Shown here: positions 36,281 through 44,331 of the stretch, piece after piece
Numbering within the stretch: the first letter of the stretch is position 1
Layout of the letters: each line of letters begins with the position of its first letter
NCBI GenBank assembly: GCA_040752515.1
Contig: JBFMGQ010000001.1
Location: forward strand, 124,001-188,000
Reading direction: 5' to 3'
Length of the DNA: 64,000 bases
Source of the DNA: Tenuifilum sp040752515
GTDB taxonomy: Bacteria; Bacteroidota; Bacteroidia; Bacteroidales; Tenuifilaceae
The notes under the pieces: model-generated
Database searches by the model: none
Told to the model about the DNA's origin: nothing
Seen by the model: only the letters and a program-made list of their open reading frames with translations
Made by a program: the position numbers and the translations under genes

Positions 36281-36820
36281 TCAGGCAGGTTCATTATCGG
36301 GTTCAAAGTGGATCACGGTATCGTACCAGTACATGCTGGCACCCGGATTGAAATGCTCATTCACCCTCTCCAACGATCCATCGGAACGGAAATGAAGGGT
36401 GTTTGACACATTGTAACTCAGGTTGATGTTTTCTAGCCTAATAACCACACCACCCTTCAGGCTGTAAACCTCAATTAGCTGCTTACTATCCACCCAAGGA
36501 TACACCTTAACGGAAATGCCTCCTCCTGCAAAGTGGTATAACAATGTGTCAGCAATTTGAGGTTTTTCCTTTTGCTTAACCCGGAAAGTATCCTTTTTGA
36601 TAATTTTTTTAGATTTGGGCTTAACCCTTACAGTCGCCTTTGTAATTGTATCGTTAGGTGTGAAAACCTTCTTTCTCCCTAGCGTATCCCTACTATTCAA
36701 TTCATTCCGCAGTTTGGCTATTTCGCTCGATAAACTATCAATTGAGCGGGACAACCTTTCGGTATCGCTCCGCCTTGTGCATCCAACCAATACCAAAAAC
36801 GCAAGTACAATAAATCTCAT
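36281..36820 (-). CDS. small lipoprotein with coiled-coil segment, unknown function
   Basis: A 179-residue product. The start MRFIVLAFLVLVGC gives a lipoprotein signal with the lipid-bearing cysteine at 14. Residues 20-45 (RLSRSIDSLSSEIAKLRNEL) form a short coiled coil, a Lys/Arg-rich linker follows (KPKSKKIIKK), and the C-terminal 90 residues look like a small beta domain ending YWYDTVIHFEPDNEPA. I do not recognise a family. It is transcribed alone on the minus strand, between two plus-strand genes. The longer frame from 36895 lacks a sensible signal peptide, so ATG 36820 is chosen. Confidence 0.65.
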   Translation of the reverse strand: MRFIVLAFLVLVGCTRRSDTERLSRSIDSLSSEIAKLRNELNSRDTLGRKKVFTPNDTITKATVRVKPKSKKIIKKDTFRVKQKEKPQIADTLLYHFAGGGISVKVYPWVDSKQLIEVYSLKGGVVIRLENINLSYNVSNTLHFRSDGSLERVNEHFNPGASMYWYDTVIHFEPDNEPA

Positions 36821-36992
36821 GGCAACAATTTCTTTCAATAATACAAACCATGTGCCAAATACGGATTTCATCTGGGCTTTAACAGCAAAATGCACCTGGT
36901 GATAAAATGTTAATAAATTGGTAATCCACTCCTTATATTACATTAAGATATCTGCCTTACATTTACAGCACCAACCCCAAACACCAAAAGCT

Positions 36993-38375
36993 ATGCAACT
37001 AAAAAACAAATTCGCAAGGTTTATGACGTTAACCTTACTCTTTTCGTTTTTTGTAGGATTCTCGGCATGTGAAAAAGATATTCCTGCCAATCCAAAGAAC
37101 AAAAATTTGGAAGTGGCAACGGCAATGGTACAGGATACCTTTCACACGGCAACCGGTTACTTGCTCGAGAATTTTGAAAGCGGAACTAAAACCTCATATG
37201 CTGGAGCAAGCGTAACCCTATCAACTGGTAGCTGGTACCTAAATGACGCTTTGCTTGGCACCTCAACCAGCGACCGAAAAAATGGAACAAAATCGGTTCG
37301 AATTGTTAATTCCGGCAAAGTAACCATGCAGTTCGATAAAACAAATGGCGCCTCAACCGTTGAGGTTTACCATGCCAAGTATGGCAGCGATGGGACCAGC
37401 ACATGGGAACTTTGGGTATCAACTAACAGCGGTAGCACATGGAGCAAAGTAGGTTCAACAGTAACCACATCATCAACCACGCTAAGCAAAGTCACTTTTA
37501 CTGTTAATCTAACAGGTAATGTTCGCTTTGAAATCAGAAAGGTATCGGGTGGCTCATACCGAATAAACATCGATGATATCAAAATTATCGACAATTCATC
37601 TATCACAACACCCACCCGCGACGACAATATGGCCTTGGGTAATCCATCGGGGGCGGTGACCAGCACGGCTTACCCCAATAACTACCTTATGGTAAAACCT
37701 CAGTATGTACTATCGTACAATAACAGCAAGCTAACCTGCAACTGGGTATCGTGGCATTTGAGCAGCGCCTGGATAGGCTCAGCCCCAAGGCAGGATGATT
37801 TCCGTGCCGATAACACACTCCCCTCCAGCTGGGTTTGGGTTGGCGGAACTGACTACAGCGGATCTGGCTTCGACCGTGGGCACATGTGCCCCAGTGCCGA
37901 CAGAACTGGTTCTATAACCGACAACTCCGCCACTTTCTTGATGACCAATATGGTACCCCAAGCCCCCAACAACAACCAGATAACCTGGGCTAATCTCGAG
38001 AATTACTGCCGTTCACTAATTGATGCAGGCAACGAACTCTATATCATTTCAGGCCCATGGGGACAAGGTGGAACCGGTTCGGCGGGATATAAAACCACCA
38101 TTTCCAGCAAAAACATTACCGTTCCTGCCTACGTTTGGAAAGTTATTGTTGTTTTACCTGTTGGCTCGAACGATGTTTCGCGTATTACAACATCAACCCG
38201 TGTAATTGCGGTATGGATGCCCAATACCCAAACCGTAAACAGCCAACCCTGGGGATACTACCGCACCACTGTTGATTACATTGAAAGTCAAACAGGATAC
38301 GATTTTCTATCGAACGTATCATCGTCTATTCAAAGCGTGATTGAATCGAAGGTCGATAACGGTCCAACCAACTAA
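36993..38375 (+). CDS. secreted DNA/RNA non-specific endonuclease (lipoprotein)
   Basis: A 460-residue envelope protein. The signal (MQLKNKFARFMTLTLLFSFF, then VGFSAC) ends in a lipobox cysteine. Residues about 45-200 form a beta-sandwich (YLLENFESGTKTSYAG to YRINIDDIKIID) of the kind attached to secreted enzymes. The C-terminal half is a NUC1/Serratia-type ββα-metal nuclease with the signature DRGHMCPSADR, catalytic H297, and the downstream Asn-containing segment TNMVPQAPNNNQITW that binds the metal. It should degrade DNA and RNA outside the cell or in the periplasm, giving nutrients or limiting uptake. The frame could start earlier at GTG 36918, but ATG 36993 gives a clean signal. A terminator follows. 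Confidence 0.9.
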   Translation: MQLKNKFARFMTLTLLFSFFVGFSACEKDIPANPKNKNLEVATAMVQDTFHTATGYLLENFESGTKTSYAGASVTLSTGSWYLNDALLGTSTSDRKNGTKSVRIVNSGKVTMQFDKTNGASTVEVYHAKYGSDGTSTWELWVSTNSGSTWSKVGSTVTTSSTTLSKVTFTVNLTGNVRFEIRKVSGGSYRINIDDIKIIDNSSITTPTRDDNMALGNPSGAVTSTAYPNNYLMVKPQYVLSYNNSKLTCNWVSWHLSSAWIGSAPRQDDFRADNTLPSSWVWVGGTDYSGSGFDRGHMCPSADRTGSITDNSATFLMTNMVPQAPNNNQITWANLENYCRSLIDAGNELYIISGPWGQGGTGSAGYKTTISSKNITVPAYVWKVIVVLPVGSNDVSRITTSTRVIAVWMPNTQTVNSQPWGYYRTTVDYIESQTGYDFLSNVSSSIQSVIESKVDNGPTN

Positions 38376-38392
38376 GCCTAAGTAATCGCCAT

Positions 38393-38427
38393 AAAAAAAG
38401 GGTCGCAATTAAACTGCGGCCCTTTTT
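38393..38427. terminator. intrinsic terminator after the endonuclease gene
   Basis: AAAAAAAGGGTCGCA pairs with TGCGGCCCTTTTT (one G-T pair) around a 7-base loop. With A on one side and T on the other it can serve this gene and the convergent nitroreductase gene. Confidence 0.85.
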
Positions 38428-38446
38428 GCTATTAAGTCGATTTCTC

Positions 38447-39202
38447 CTATTCCGCTCTATCGTTATTCATGAAGCCCTGCATCTCCAATACTTTGAGCAA
38501 ATTCTTTGAAAATGCAACATTATCCTTCAGGGTATAGCGTTTATCGGTAAAAATTTGGGCTAATGTTTCCTTTTGGTTTTCTTCCAGCAATCGCTTTGTT
38601 AGGGGTAACGATTCCTTATGCTGGTATATTTGGTCAATATCGCCTTCGGAGTAATCCTGGTAAACCTCGTAATGGACAACCCCTGCAAGGGGTAACCTAT
38701 CGGTAAGCTCGGGGTGCTCATCGGGGTAACCCATCACCACGGTGGTTACCGGCACAACACCCTTGGGTAGCCTCAGCACCTCGATGATTTTATCGGCGGT
38801 ATAGGTTGTAGTTCCTAAGTAGCAAATCCCTAACCCCCTCTCCTCGGCAGCTATGCATACATTCTGGGCAACCAGAAGTGCATCGATGGCTGCCGTAAAG
38901 AACGATAAGAAGTTATCGTAACCCGGATTTGCCTTACGCTGCAGGCACCACTTGGTAAAGCGGTTGAAATCGGCACAAAAAGTGAGTACAACCGGAGCCT
39001 GCATTACCATTTGCTGGTTAAAGTGGAGTGGTAAAAGCTGCCGCTTGACCTCCTCATCGCGGGTAACAATTATACTGTACACCTGCATGTTTCCAGTTGT
39101 TGAAGCGCGTGTCCCAGCAACTAAAATCTCCTGAAGTAGTGAATCGTCAATTGGGTCGCTTTTGTATTTTCTGATTGAACGATGCGATAGTAGGGCTTTC
39201 AT
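38447..39202 (-). CDS. nitroreductase family protein (NfsA/FMN-reductase-like)
   Basis: A 251-residue FMN-dependent enzyme. The N-terminal RSIRKYK and the stretch ASTTGNMQVYSIIV are the flavin phosphate-binding segments of the nitroreductase fold. The middle region (AAIDALLVAQNVCIAAEERGLG, quoted in part) and VTTVVMGYPDE complete the dimer-forming core. The length and a long C-terminal arm, ending LEMQGFMNNDRAE, fit the NfsA-like group, which reduces nitro compounds or quinones with NADPH. The physiological substrate is not evident. The frame could start at 39235, but that lies in the terminator hairpin of the upstream gene; ATG 39202 is right before KALLSHRS and is preferred. Confidence 0.85.
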   Translation of the reverse strand: MKALLSHRSIRKYKSDPIDDSLLQEILVAGTRASTTGNMQVYSIIVTRDEEVKRQLLPLHFNQQMVMQAPVVLTFCADFNRFTKWCLQRKANPGYDNFLSFFTAAIDALLVAQNVCIAAEERGLGICYLGTTTYTADKIIEVLRLPKGVVPVTTVVMGYPDEHPELTDRLPLAGVVHYEVYQDYSEGDIDQIYQHKESLPLTKRLLEENQKETLAQIFTDKRYTLKDNVAFSKNLLKVLEMQGFMNNDRAE

Positions 39203-39233
39203 ATCACTCTGGTTTATCAAATACAAATAAAGC

Positions 39234-39259
39234 AAAATAGCACCGTTGAAGTGCTATTT
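39234..39259 (-). terminator. intrinsic terminator after the glycosyltransferase gene
   Basis: On the minus strand AAATAGCAC pairs with GTGCTATTT (9 pairs, 7-base loop) and runs into TTTTGCTTTATTTG. It ends the DUF4199-glycosyltransferase transcript. Confidence 0.75.
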
Positions 39260-39293
39260 AAACTTATGTTATTGAACAACTTTTGGGAGTTTT

Positions 39294-40247
39294 TCAGCCT
39301 ATCTCCTTTTCTATCAGGTAGGTATTCCTGTCGGATGAACTACGCGAAACCAACTCGCCAATAAATCCGGCAGTGAAAAGCTGCACACCAATTACTGCTA
39401 CCACAAGGGCAATATAGAAAAGGGGCTGATCGGTTACCGGGCGATACTTCAGGTGGTGAAACTGTGCCCAAAGTTTACCAACCACTAGCCATGCGGCTAT
39501 TATTCCCCCTGCAAGAAACATAAGGGTACCCAGTGTTCCAAAGAAGTGCATGGGTTTTTTCCCGAACTTTGACACAAATATCACCGACATCAAATCGAGG
39601 AATCCATTGATAAAGCGTGTCCAGCCAAACTTCGACGTTCCATACTTACGCTCGCGGTGCTGCACAACCTTTTCGCCAATTTTCCGAAACCCTGCCTGCT
39701 TGGCTAAAACAGGGATGTAGCGGTGCATTTCGCCGTAAACCTCAACGCTTTTAACCACCGTGCTGCGATAAGCCTTTAAGCCGCAATTCATGTCGTGTAG
39801 TTTTATCCCGCTTACCATCCTCACGGTGGCATTGTACAGCTTGCTAGGAATACGCTTGGTGAGTAGCGGATCGTAGCGTTTTTTCTTCCACCCCGACACC
39901 AAATCGTAGCCTTGATCCTTAACCATCCTGAAAAGTTCAGGTATTTCATCGGGGCTGTCCTGCAGGTCGGCGTCCATGGTAATCACCACATCGCCTTTTG
40001 AGGCGGTAAAGCCAACCTGCAGCGCAGCTGATTTGCCGTAGTTCCTGCGGAATTTGATTGCCCGTAATGTAGAGTATTGGTTCCGGAGCTGCTCAATTAC
40101 TGCCCAGCTGCTATCGGTACTGCCATCGTCAATCATGATCACCTCATAGGTAAAGGCGTTCGCATCCATGACCCGGGCAATCCATTCCATGAGTTCAGGT
40201 AATGACTCTTCCTCATTGTAAAGAGGAACTACGACTGAGATATCCAT
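39294..40247 (-). CDS. family 2 glycosyltransferase with C-terminal membrane helices (GtrB/DPM1-like)
   Basis: A 317-residue protein with a GT-A catalytic domain (about 1-215): ISVVVPLYNEEESLPEL at the N-terminus, DDGSTDSSW, and the metal-binding DADLQDSPDEIP. Then come two hydrophobic helices (about 225-300), as in polyprenyl-phosphate sugar transferases such as bactoprenol glucosyltransferase. It probably loads a sugar onto undecaprenyl phosphate at the inner membrane, for cell-surface glycan or lipid modification. The ATG at 40247 begins exactly at the family start (MDISVVVPL) and is 10 bases after the DUF4199 stop, so the two genes form one operon. Confidence 0.88.
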   Translation of the reverse strand: MDISVVVPLYNEEESLPELMEWIARVMDANAFTYEVIMIDDGSTDSSWAVIEQLRNQYSTLRAIKFRRNYGKSAALQVGFTASKGDVVITMDADLQDSPDEIPELFRMVKDQGYDLVSGWKKKRYDPLLTKRIPSKLYNATVRMVSGIKLHDMNCGLKAYRSTVVKSVEVYGEMHRYIPVLAKQAGFRKIGEKVVQHRERKYGTSKFGWTRFINGFLDLMSVIFVSKFGKKPMHFFGTLGTLMFLAGGIIAAWLVVGKLWAQFHHLKYRPVTDQPLFYIALVVAVIGVQLFTAGFIGELVSRSSSDRNTYLIEKEIG

Positions 40248-40257
40248 ACAAAAACAA

Positions 40258-40800
40258 TTATTCAATTACCTCGTTACCCTCAAAAGGCGATTTTTCCTTT
40301 TTAAGGAAGATTGAAGTAATCAGCGAAAAGATAAAGCCCATCACAACCATCCCAAGCAATGAAGAGATTGAAATAATTAATGGGGTCATGAATTTCTTCT
40401 GCATCTCAATAGCCGCTTCAATCTGATCGTCGCTCATTCCCCTGTTAACAAGCTCTTCCTCAGCTATCGTCAAAATTTTACCAATATAGTCGGGATCAAT
40501 AACTGTAGTTAAAAGGAAAGAGAAAACAGCCACAATAATTCCTGCAAAGAGCGAAATCAGAACACCAAAACCTAAGGCATTACCGTATGATATTGCACCA
40601 CTAAGCACCTCATCGCGGTACTTCTTGGTACCCCATATAATAATGCCTATCATAATGGCGTAGTTTATAAAGCTTACCCAGGTAGGTGTTTTAACAGCTC
40701 CGGCCAGGTAGGTTATCAAGCCTAAAATTACGAGAGTTACTCCCATAATAAGGCCGTAATTCATAGCATGCTTAAACATAGGATTTCCTTGATTTTCCAT
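40258..40800 (-). CDS. DUF4199 family membrane protein
   Basis: A 180-residue membrane protein with about four hydrophobic helices (near 12-33, 42-58, 75-100 and 135-165) and the soluble loop DPDYIGKILTIAEEEL in between. This matches DUF4199, a family largely confined to Bacteroidota and often found beside a GtrB-like glycosyltransferase, as here. The function is unknown; a role in glycan transfer or as a partner of the transferase is inference from the gene pair. The promoter-like TATATTTG sits 25 bases upstream. Confidence 0.82.
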   Translation of the reverse strand: MENQGNPMFKHAMNYGLIMGVTLVILGLITYLAGAVKTPTWVSFINYAIMIGIIIWGTKKYRDEVLSGAISYGNALGFGVLISLFAGIIVAVFSFLLTTVIDPDYIGKILTIAEEELVNRGMSDDQIEAAIEMQKKFMTPLIISISSLLGMVVMGFIFSLITSIFLKKEKSPFEGNEVIE

Positions 40801-40824
40801 GTTGGTATAGGTTTAGTTTCAATG

Positions 40825-40832
40825 CAAATATA
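40825..40832 (-). promoter_or_regulatory. -7 promoter element of the DUF4199-glycosyltransferase operon
   Basis: On the minus strand this reads TATATTTG, an exact TAnnTTTG match, 25 bases ahead of the DUF4199 ATG at 40800. Confidence 0.55.
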
Positions 40833-40884
40833 TGCAAAATGCTAAAAAAAGTTAGAGTGCAGCCAACTAAATGTAAAGTTTAGC

Positions 40885-40892
40885 TATCTTTG
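40885..40892 (+). promoter_or_regulatory. -7 promoter element of the SRP RNA
   Basis: TATCTTTG is an exact TAnnTTTG match ending 4 bases before the first paired base of the SRP RNA. Confidence 0.65.
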
Positions 40893-40896
40893 CAAC

Positions 40897-40993
40897 GGGT
40901 AAGTCTTATACGACCAGCTCCTGCTGAACCCCCCCAGGACCGGAAGGTAGCAAGGGTAAGCGGTTGTAGCGGTGCGATATAAGTAGCTTACCC
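40897..40993 (+). ncRNA. ffs: signal recognition particle RNA (small bacterial 4.5S type)
   Basis: The RNA folds end to end: GGGTAAG (40897-40903) pairs with CTTACCC (40987-40993). The apical part has the universal Ffh-binding blocks, with CTGCTGAACC on one arm and the near-invariant CCAGGACCGGAAGGTAGCAAGG containing the GGAA tetraloop and asymmetric loop (given here in pieces: CCAGGACC, GGAA, GGTAGCAAGG). It works with Ffh to send nascent membrane proteins to the translocon. About 97 bases is normal for this short form. A T-run at 40995-41001 can end transcription. Confidence 0.95.
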
Positions 40994-41019
40994 ACTTTTT
41001 TTATACCCTTTTTTAAGCT

Positions 41020-41027
41020 TACCTTTG
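41020..41027 (+). promoter_or_regulatory. -7 promoter element of truA
   Basis: TACCTTTG matches TAnnTTTG exactly, 25 bases before the truA ATG at 41053, just after the SRP RNA terminator T-run. Confidence 0.55.
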
Positions 41028-41052
41028 CTAAAACTTCAAAGTAAAACAGCCA

Positions 41053-41838
41053 ATGCCTCGATTTAAATTAACTATTGAGTACGACGGTTCGCGATACCGC
41101 GGATGGCAGTTCCAGCGCGAAGCAGCTACCGTAATGGGCAAATTAATGGATGCCGTTAAGGAAGTTTACAAGGTTAGCCATTACGAGCTTTACGGTGCAG
41201 GCCGCACCGATGCCGGAGTGCATGCTCTTGGCCAGGTTGCCCACCTCGATATCGACTCAGCTATGCCTCCATATATTGCCATGGAAAGGCTCAACGAGGT
41301 TTTACCTTCATCAATCAATATCCTCGAAATGGTTAAGGTTAGCCCCCGCTTCCATGCACGCTACGATGCCAAGCACCGCAGTTATGTTTACCACATTTCG
41401 CGGAGGCGAACCGCCTTTGGCAAAGACTATAGCTGGTGGGTAAAAGAGCCACTAAATGTTGCGGCCATGGCCGATGTAATCCACCACTTTGTTGGAATGA
41501 AGGACTACAAATCGTTTGGAGCACCTGAAAAGGAAGGTGAATCGACCCTTGTAAAGATTGATCACCTTAAAATCTTTGAGGTTGACGATTCAATCCTAAT
41601 CCATATTATTGGTTCACACTTTCTCTGGAAACAGGTTCGCCGCATGGTTGGCACGTTAGTACAAGTGGGCTTGGGAAAGCTTACCGAAAATGATATCGAT
41701 TCGTTCTTCAGGGAGTATTCATCACTGCCAGCCAAGTTTACTGCGCCCCCATCGGGGTTATACCTGGAACGCATATACTATGCAGGTGATGCTCTGAACG
41801 AGGAACCCACATGGTTAATTAACATTCATAAGCATTAA
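41053..41838 (+). CDS. truA: tRNA pseudouridine(38-40) synthase
   Basis: A 261-residue cytoplasmic enzyme that converts uridines 38-40 of the tRNA anticodon stem-loop to pseudouridine. The opening (FKLTIEYDGSRYRGWQFQ) is typical of TruA. The catalytic aspartate is D53 in GAGRTDAGVHALGQ. The second half has KHRSYVYHI, DYKSFGAPEK and FLWKQVRRMVGTL, which shape the RNA-binding cleft. The full length agrees with the family. It is followed by tgt 101 bases later, which has its own promoter, so the two tRNA-modification genes are neighbours but not clearly one operon. Confidence 0.95.
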   Translation: MPRFKLTIEYDGSRYRGWQFQREAATVMGKLMDAVKEVYKVSHYELYGAGRTDAGVHALGQVAHLDIDSAMPPYIAMERLNEVLPSSINILEMVKVSPRFHARYDAKHRSYVYHISRRRTAFGKDYSWWVKEPLNVAAMADVIHHFVGMKDYKSFGAPEKEGESTLVKIDHLKIFEVDDSILIHIIGSHFLWKQVRRMVGTLVQVGLGKLTENDIDSFFREYSSLPAKFTAPPSGLYLERIYYAGDALNEEPTWLINIHKH

Positions 41839-41911
41839 CTCGCCGTTGAAAAACCTACGGCATAAACCGTTAACAAATCAAAATAAAGCCTTAACCTGTT
41901 AGTATTTAGGT

Positions 41912-41919
41912 TATATTTG
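41912..41919 (+). promoter_or_regulatory. -7 promoter element of the tgt-permease operon
   Basis: TATATTTG matches TAnnTTTG exactly. It covers a GTG at 41919 that would otherwise be an upstream start codon, so translation must begin later, at ATG 41940. Confidence 0.6.
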
Positions 41920-41939
41920 TGCGGGATTTATTAAAGCAG

Positions 41940-43070
41940 ATGGATTTCAAATTACTTAAAACCGACACCCAAACCTCGGCACGTGCAGGTGTAATAACTA
42001 CCGATCACGGACAAATTGAAACCCCAATCTTTATGCCTGTGGGCACAGTGGGCAGCGTAAAGGGTGTTTCGCACAGGGAGCTGGAAAACGATATTAATGC
42101 CCAAATCATCTTGGGTAACACATACCATCTTTACCTTCGTCCGGGACTTGATGTGCTTAAGCAAGCCGGAGGATTGCATAAATTCTCGAGCTGGGAGCGG
42201 CCAATTCTCACCGATAGTGGTGGCTATCAGGTTTTCTCGCTGGCTGATATGCGAAAGTTAACAGCACAGGGAGCATCGTTCCGCTCGCATATTGATGGCT
42301 CGCCCCACCTGTTCACCCCGGAGAATGTAATGGATATCCAGCGTACTATTGGTGCCGATATAGTAATGGCATTTGACGAATGCCCCCCGGGCGATGCCGA
42401 TTACGAGTACGCCCGCAAATCGCTCGACCTAACCGAGAAGTGGCTTGAACGCTGCGTGCAGCGGTTCGATACCACTGAACCGCTTTACGGCCACAGCCAA
42501 ACACTATTCCCCATTGTTCAGGGTTGCGTTTACCCCGACCTCCGTAAACGCGCTGCCGAAAATGTACAAAAGTACAACCGCGATGGTTACGCCATTGGTG
42601 GGCTTTCAGTTGGCGAGCCCGCTGAGGTAATGTACCAAATGGTTGAGGTGGTCAACAGTATACTTCCCAAAAACAAACCCCGCTACCTGATGGGGGTCGG
42701 AACACCCGAGAACATTCTGGAATCCATAGCGCTGGGTATTGATATGTTCGACTGCGTTATGCCTACCCGTAATGGCCGAAACGGCATGCTTTTCACTTCG
42801 GAGGGCATAATAAACATCCGGAACAAGAAATGGCAAACCGACTTCTCACCTATCGATCCATTTGGCCCAACTTTTGTTGATAGTAGATACTCAAAGGCTT
42901 ACCTTCGCCATCTGTTTATTGCAGGTGAGATGCTGGGACCACAAATTGCCAGCATCCACAACCTGGGCTTTTACTTATGGCTAGTGAAGGAGGCACGGAA
43001 ACACATTGTTGAGGGCGATTTTCTGCCATGGAAAAACGCTATGGTTAAAAAAGTTTCGAAACGTCTATAA
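41940..43070 (+). CDS. tgt: tRNA-guanine transglycosylase (queuosine pathway)
   Basis: Exchanges guanine at position 34 of tRNAs with GUN anticodons for the queuine precursor preQ1. In the 376-residue product the base-binding D92 (TDSGGYQVF) and the nucleophile D271 (FDCVMPTRNGRNG) are present, as is IHNLGFYL near the end. The zinc site is odd: where most bacterial enzymes have DPxCxCxxC, this one has DPFGPTFVD (306-314), so the three cysteines are replaced by G, T and D. I recall similar replacements in other Bacteroidota Tgt proteins, so this looks like a lineage variant rather than damage. No other queuosine gene is in the window. The LptF/G permease gene follows after 8 bases. Confidence 0.93.
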   Translation: MDFKLLKTDTQTSARAGVITTDHGQIETPIFMPVGTVGSVKGVSHRELENDINAQIILGNTYHLYLRPGLDVLKQAGGLHKFSSWERPILTDSGGYQVFSLADMRKLTAQGASFRSHIDGSPHLFTPENVMDIQRTIGADIVMAFDECPPGDADYEYARKSLDLTEKWLERCVQRFDTTEPLYGHSQTLFPIVQGCVYPDLRKRAAENVQKYNRDGYAIGGLSVGEPAEVMYQMVEVVNSILPKNKPRYLMGVGTPENILESIALGIDMFDCVMPTRNGRNGMLFTSEGIINIRNKKWQTDFSPIDPFGPTFVDSRYSKAYLRHLFIAGEMLGPQIASIHNLGFYLWLVKEARKHIVEGDFLPWKNAMVKKVSKRL

Positions 43071-43078
43071 GGTTTACT

Positions 43079-44155
43079 ATGAAAATACTCGACTGGTACA
43101 TAATCCGAAAGTTTATTGGCACCTACTTTTATGCCATTATCCTTATTGTTGGCATTGCCGTAATCTTTGACGTTGCCGAGAAAATCGACGACTTTCTGGA
43201 AAAAGATGCGCCAATGTATGACATCATTTTCAGGTACTACCTTAACTTTATCCCATACTTTGCAAACCTGTTCAGCTCGCTTTTCGTGTTTATTGCCGTA
43301 ATCTTCTTCACCTCAAAAATGGCCTATAATACCGAGATTATTGCAATACTGAGCAGTGGGGTTAGCTTCAAGCGAATGCTTTACCCATACTTTATCTCCG
43401 CAACAATAATTGCCATTTTCTCATTTGTGCTCAACAGCTTCATAATTCCACCGGCCAACGCAGTTCGACTGGACTTTGAAAATAAATACGTTAAGCGACC
43501 CTACGTAAATACCGATAGGAACATTCACAGGCAAGTGCGTCCCGGTATATTTGTTTACATGCGATCGTTCAACACCTATAACAATACAGCCTATAACATT
43601 TCAATAGAGAGATTTGACGGCAACAAGTTACTCTCCAAACTTATAGCCGATAATGCACAGTGGGACTCCACCAAAAACAAATGGACTATCAACCGCTACT
43701 ATATCCGCAATTACACCGATAGAGGTGAGGAAATTATTAAAGGCGATATGATTGACAGTACAATCTATCTTACCCCTTCCGATTTCAATAAGAGGTTGAA
43801 AATGGTTGAAACCATGAACCTTTTCCAGCTTAACGATTTTATAGCTGAACAAAAACTTCAGGGTGCCGATACCATTGAGTATCTGCTCATCGAGAAGCAT
43901 AGCCGTTACGCCTACCCATTCTCAGTTTTTATTCTTACTTTGATTGGGGTATCGCTATCGTCGCGAAAGGTACGCGGAGGCATAGGCCTGCACATAGGGC
44001 TAGGTTTGGCACTCAGCTTCTCATACATACTTTTCATGCGATTCTCAACCATGTTTGCCGTTGGTGGGCAACTTTCCCCGGGCTTATCGGTATGGATTCC
44101 TAATATTCTTTACGCTATAATTGCGTTGGGCTTGTACCGGATGGCGCCCAAATAG
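43079..44155 (+). CDS. LptF/LptG-family permease
   Basis: A 358-residue inner-membrane protein of the YjgP/YjgQ family, which together with LptB pulls lipopolysaccharide out of the inner membrane. Three helices at the N-terminus (about 10-30, 55-80 and 95-120), a periplasmic beta-jellyroll domain (about 130-265, with NRYYIRNYTDRGEEI) and three C-terminal helices (about 280-355, with FILTLIGVSLSSRKVRGG) are visible. Whether it is LptF or LptG cannot be decided here. The gene is 8 bases after tgt and ends in a strong terminator, so the two share a transcript. Confidence 0.9.
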   Translation: MKILDWYIIRKFIGTYFYAIILIVGIAVIFDVAEKIDDFLEKDAPMYDIIFRYYLNFIPYFANLFSSLFVFIAVIFFTSKMAYNTEIIAILSSGVSFKRMLYPYFISATIIAIFSFVLNSFIIPPANAVRLDFENKYVKRPYVNTDRNIHRQVRPGIFVYMRSFNTYNNTAYNISIERFDGNKLLSKLIADNAQWDSTKNKWTINRYYIRNYTDRGEEIIKGDMIDSTIYLTPSDFNKRLKMVETMNLFQLNDFIAEQKLQGADTIEYLLIEKHSRYAYPFSVFILTLIGVSLSSRKVRGGIGLHIGLGLALSFSYILFMRFSTMFAVGGQLSPGLSVWIPNILYAIIALGLYRMAPK

Positions 44156-44209
44156 CCTTCAAACAGGCGTTTAGTTATTTATCTTTTTGATATATAGATT
44201 GATAAATAT

Positions 44210-44240
44210 AAACGGGTCGAAAAAAACGACCCGTTTCTTT
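44210..44240 (+). terminator. intrinsic terminator after the LptF/G-family gene
   Basis: AAACGGGTCG (44210-44219) and CGACCCGTTT (44227-44236) form a perfect 10-pair stem with a 7-A loop, followed by CTTTTATATTT. Confidence 0.85.
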
Positions 44241-44248
44241 TATATTTG
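44241..44248 (+). promoter_or_regulatory. -7 promoter element of the carboxyltransferase operon
   Basis: TATATTTG matches TAnnTTTG exactly and lies directly in the T-rich tail of the preceding terminator. A second weaker element, TAACCTTG, is at 44261-44268. The ATG is at 44332. Confidence 0.45.
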
Positions 44249-44331
44249 CTCTCAATTTCGTAACCTTGCACATTACTTTACCACGATGCATGGTAATGGT
44301 GGCAAAAAATTACTAACCAACAGAAACAGTT

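Noticed and set aside
36100..36351. 83-codon frame after the redox fusion gene
   Set aside because: It runs through the intrinsic terminator and into the end of the opposite-strand lipoprotein gene.
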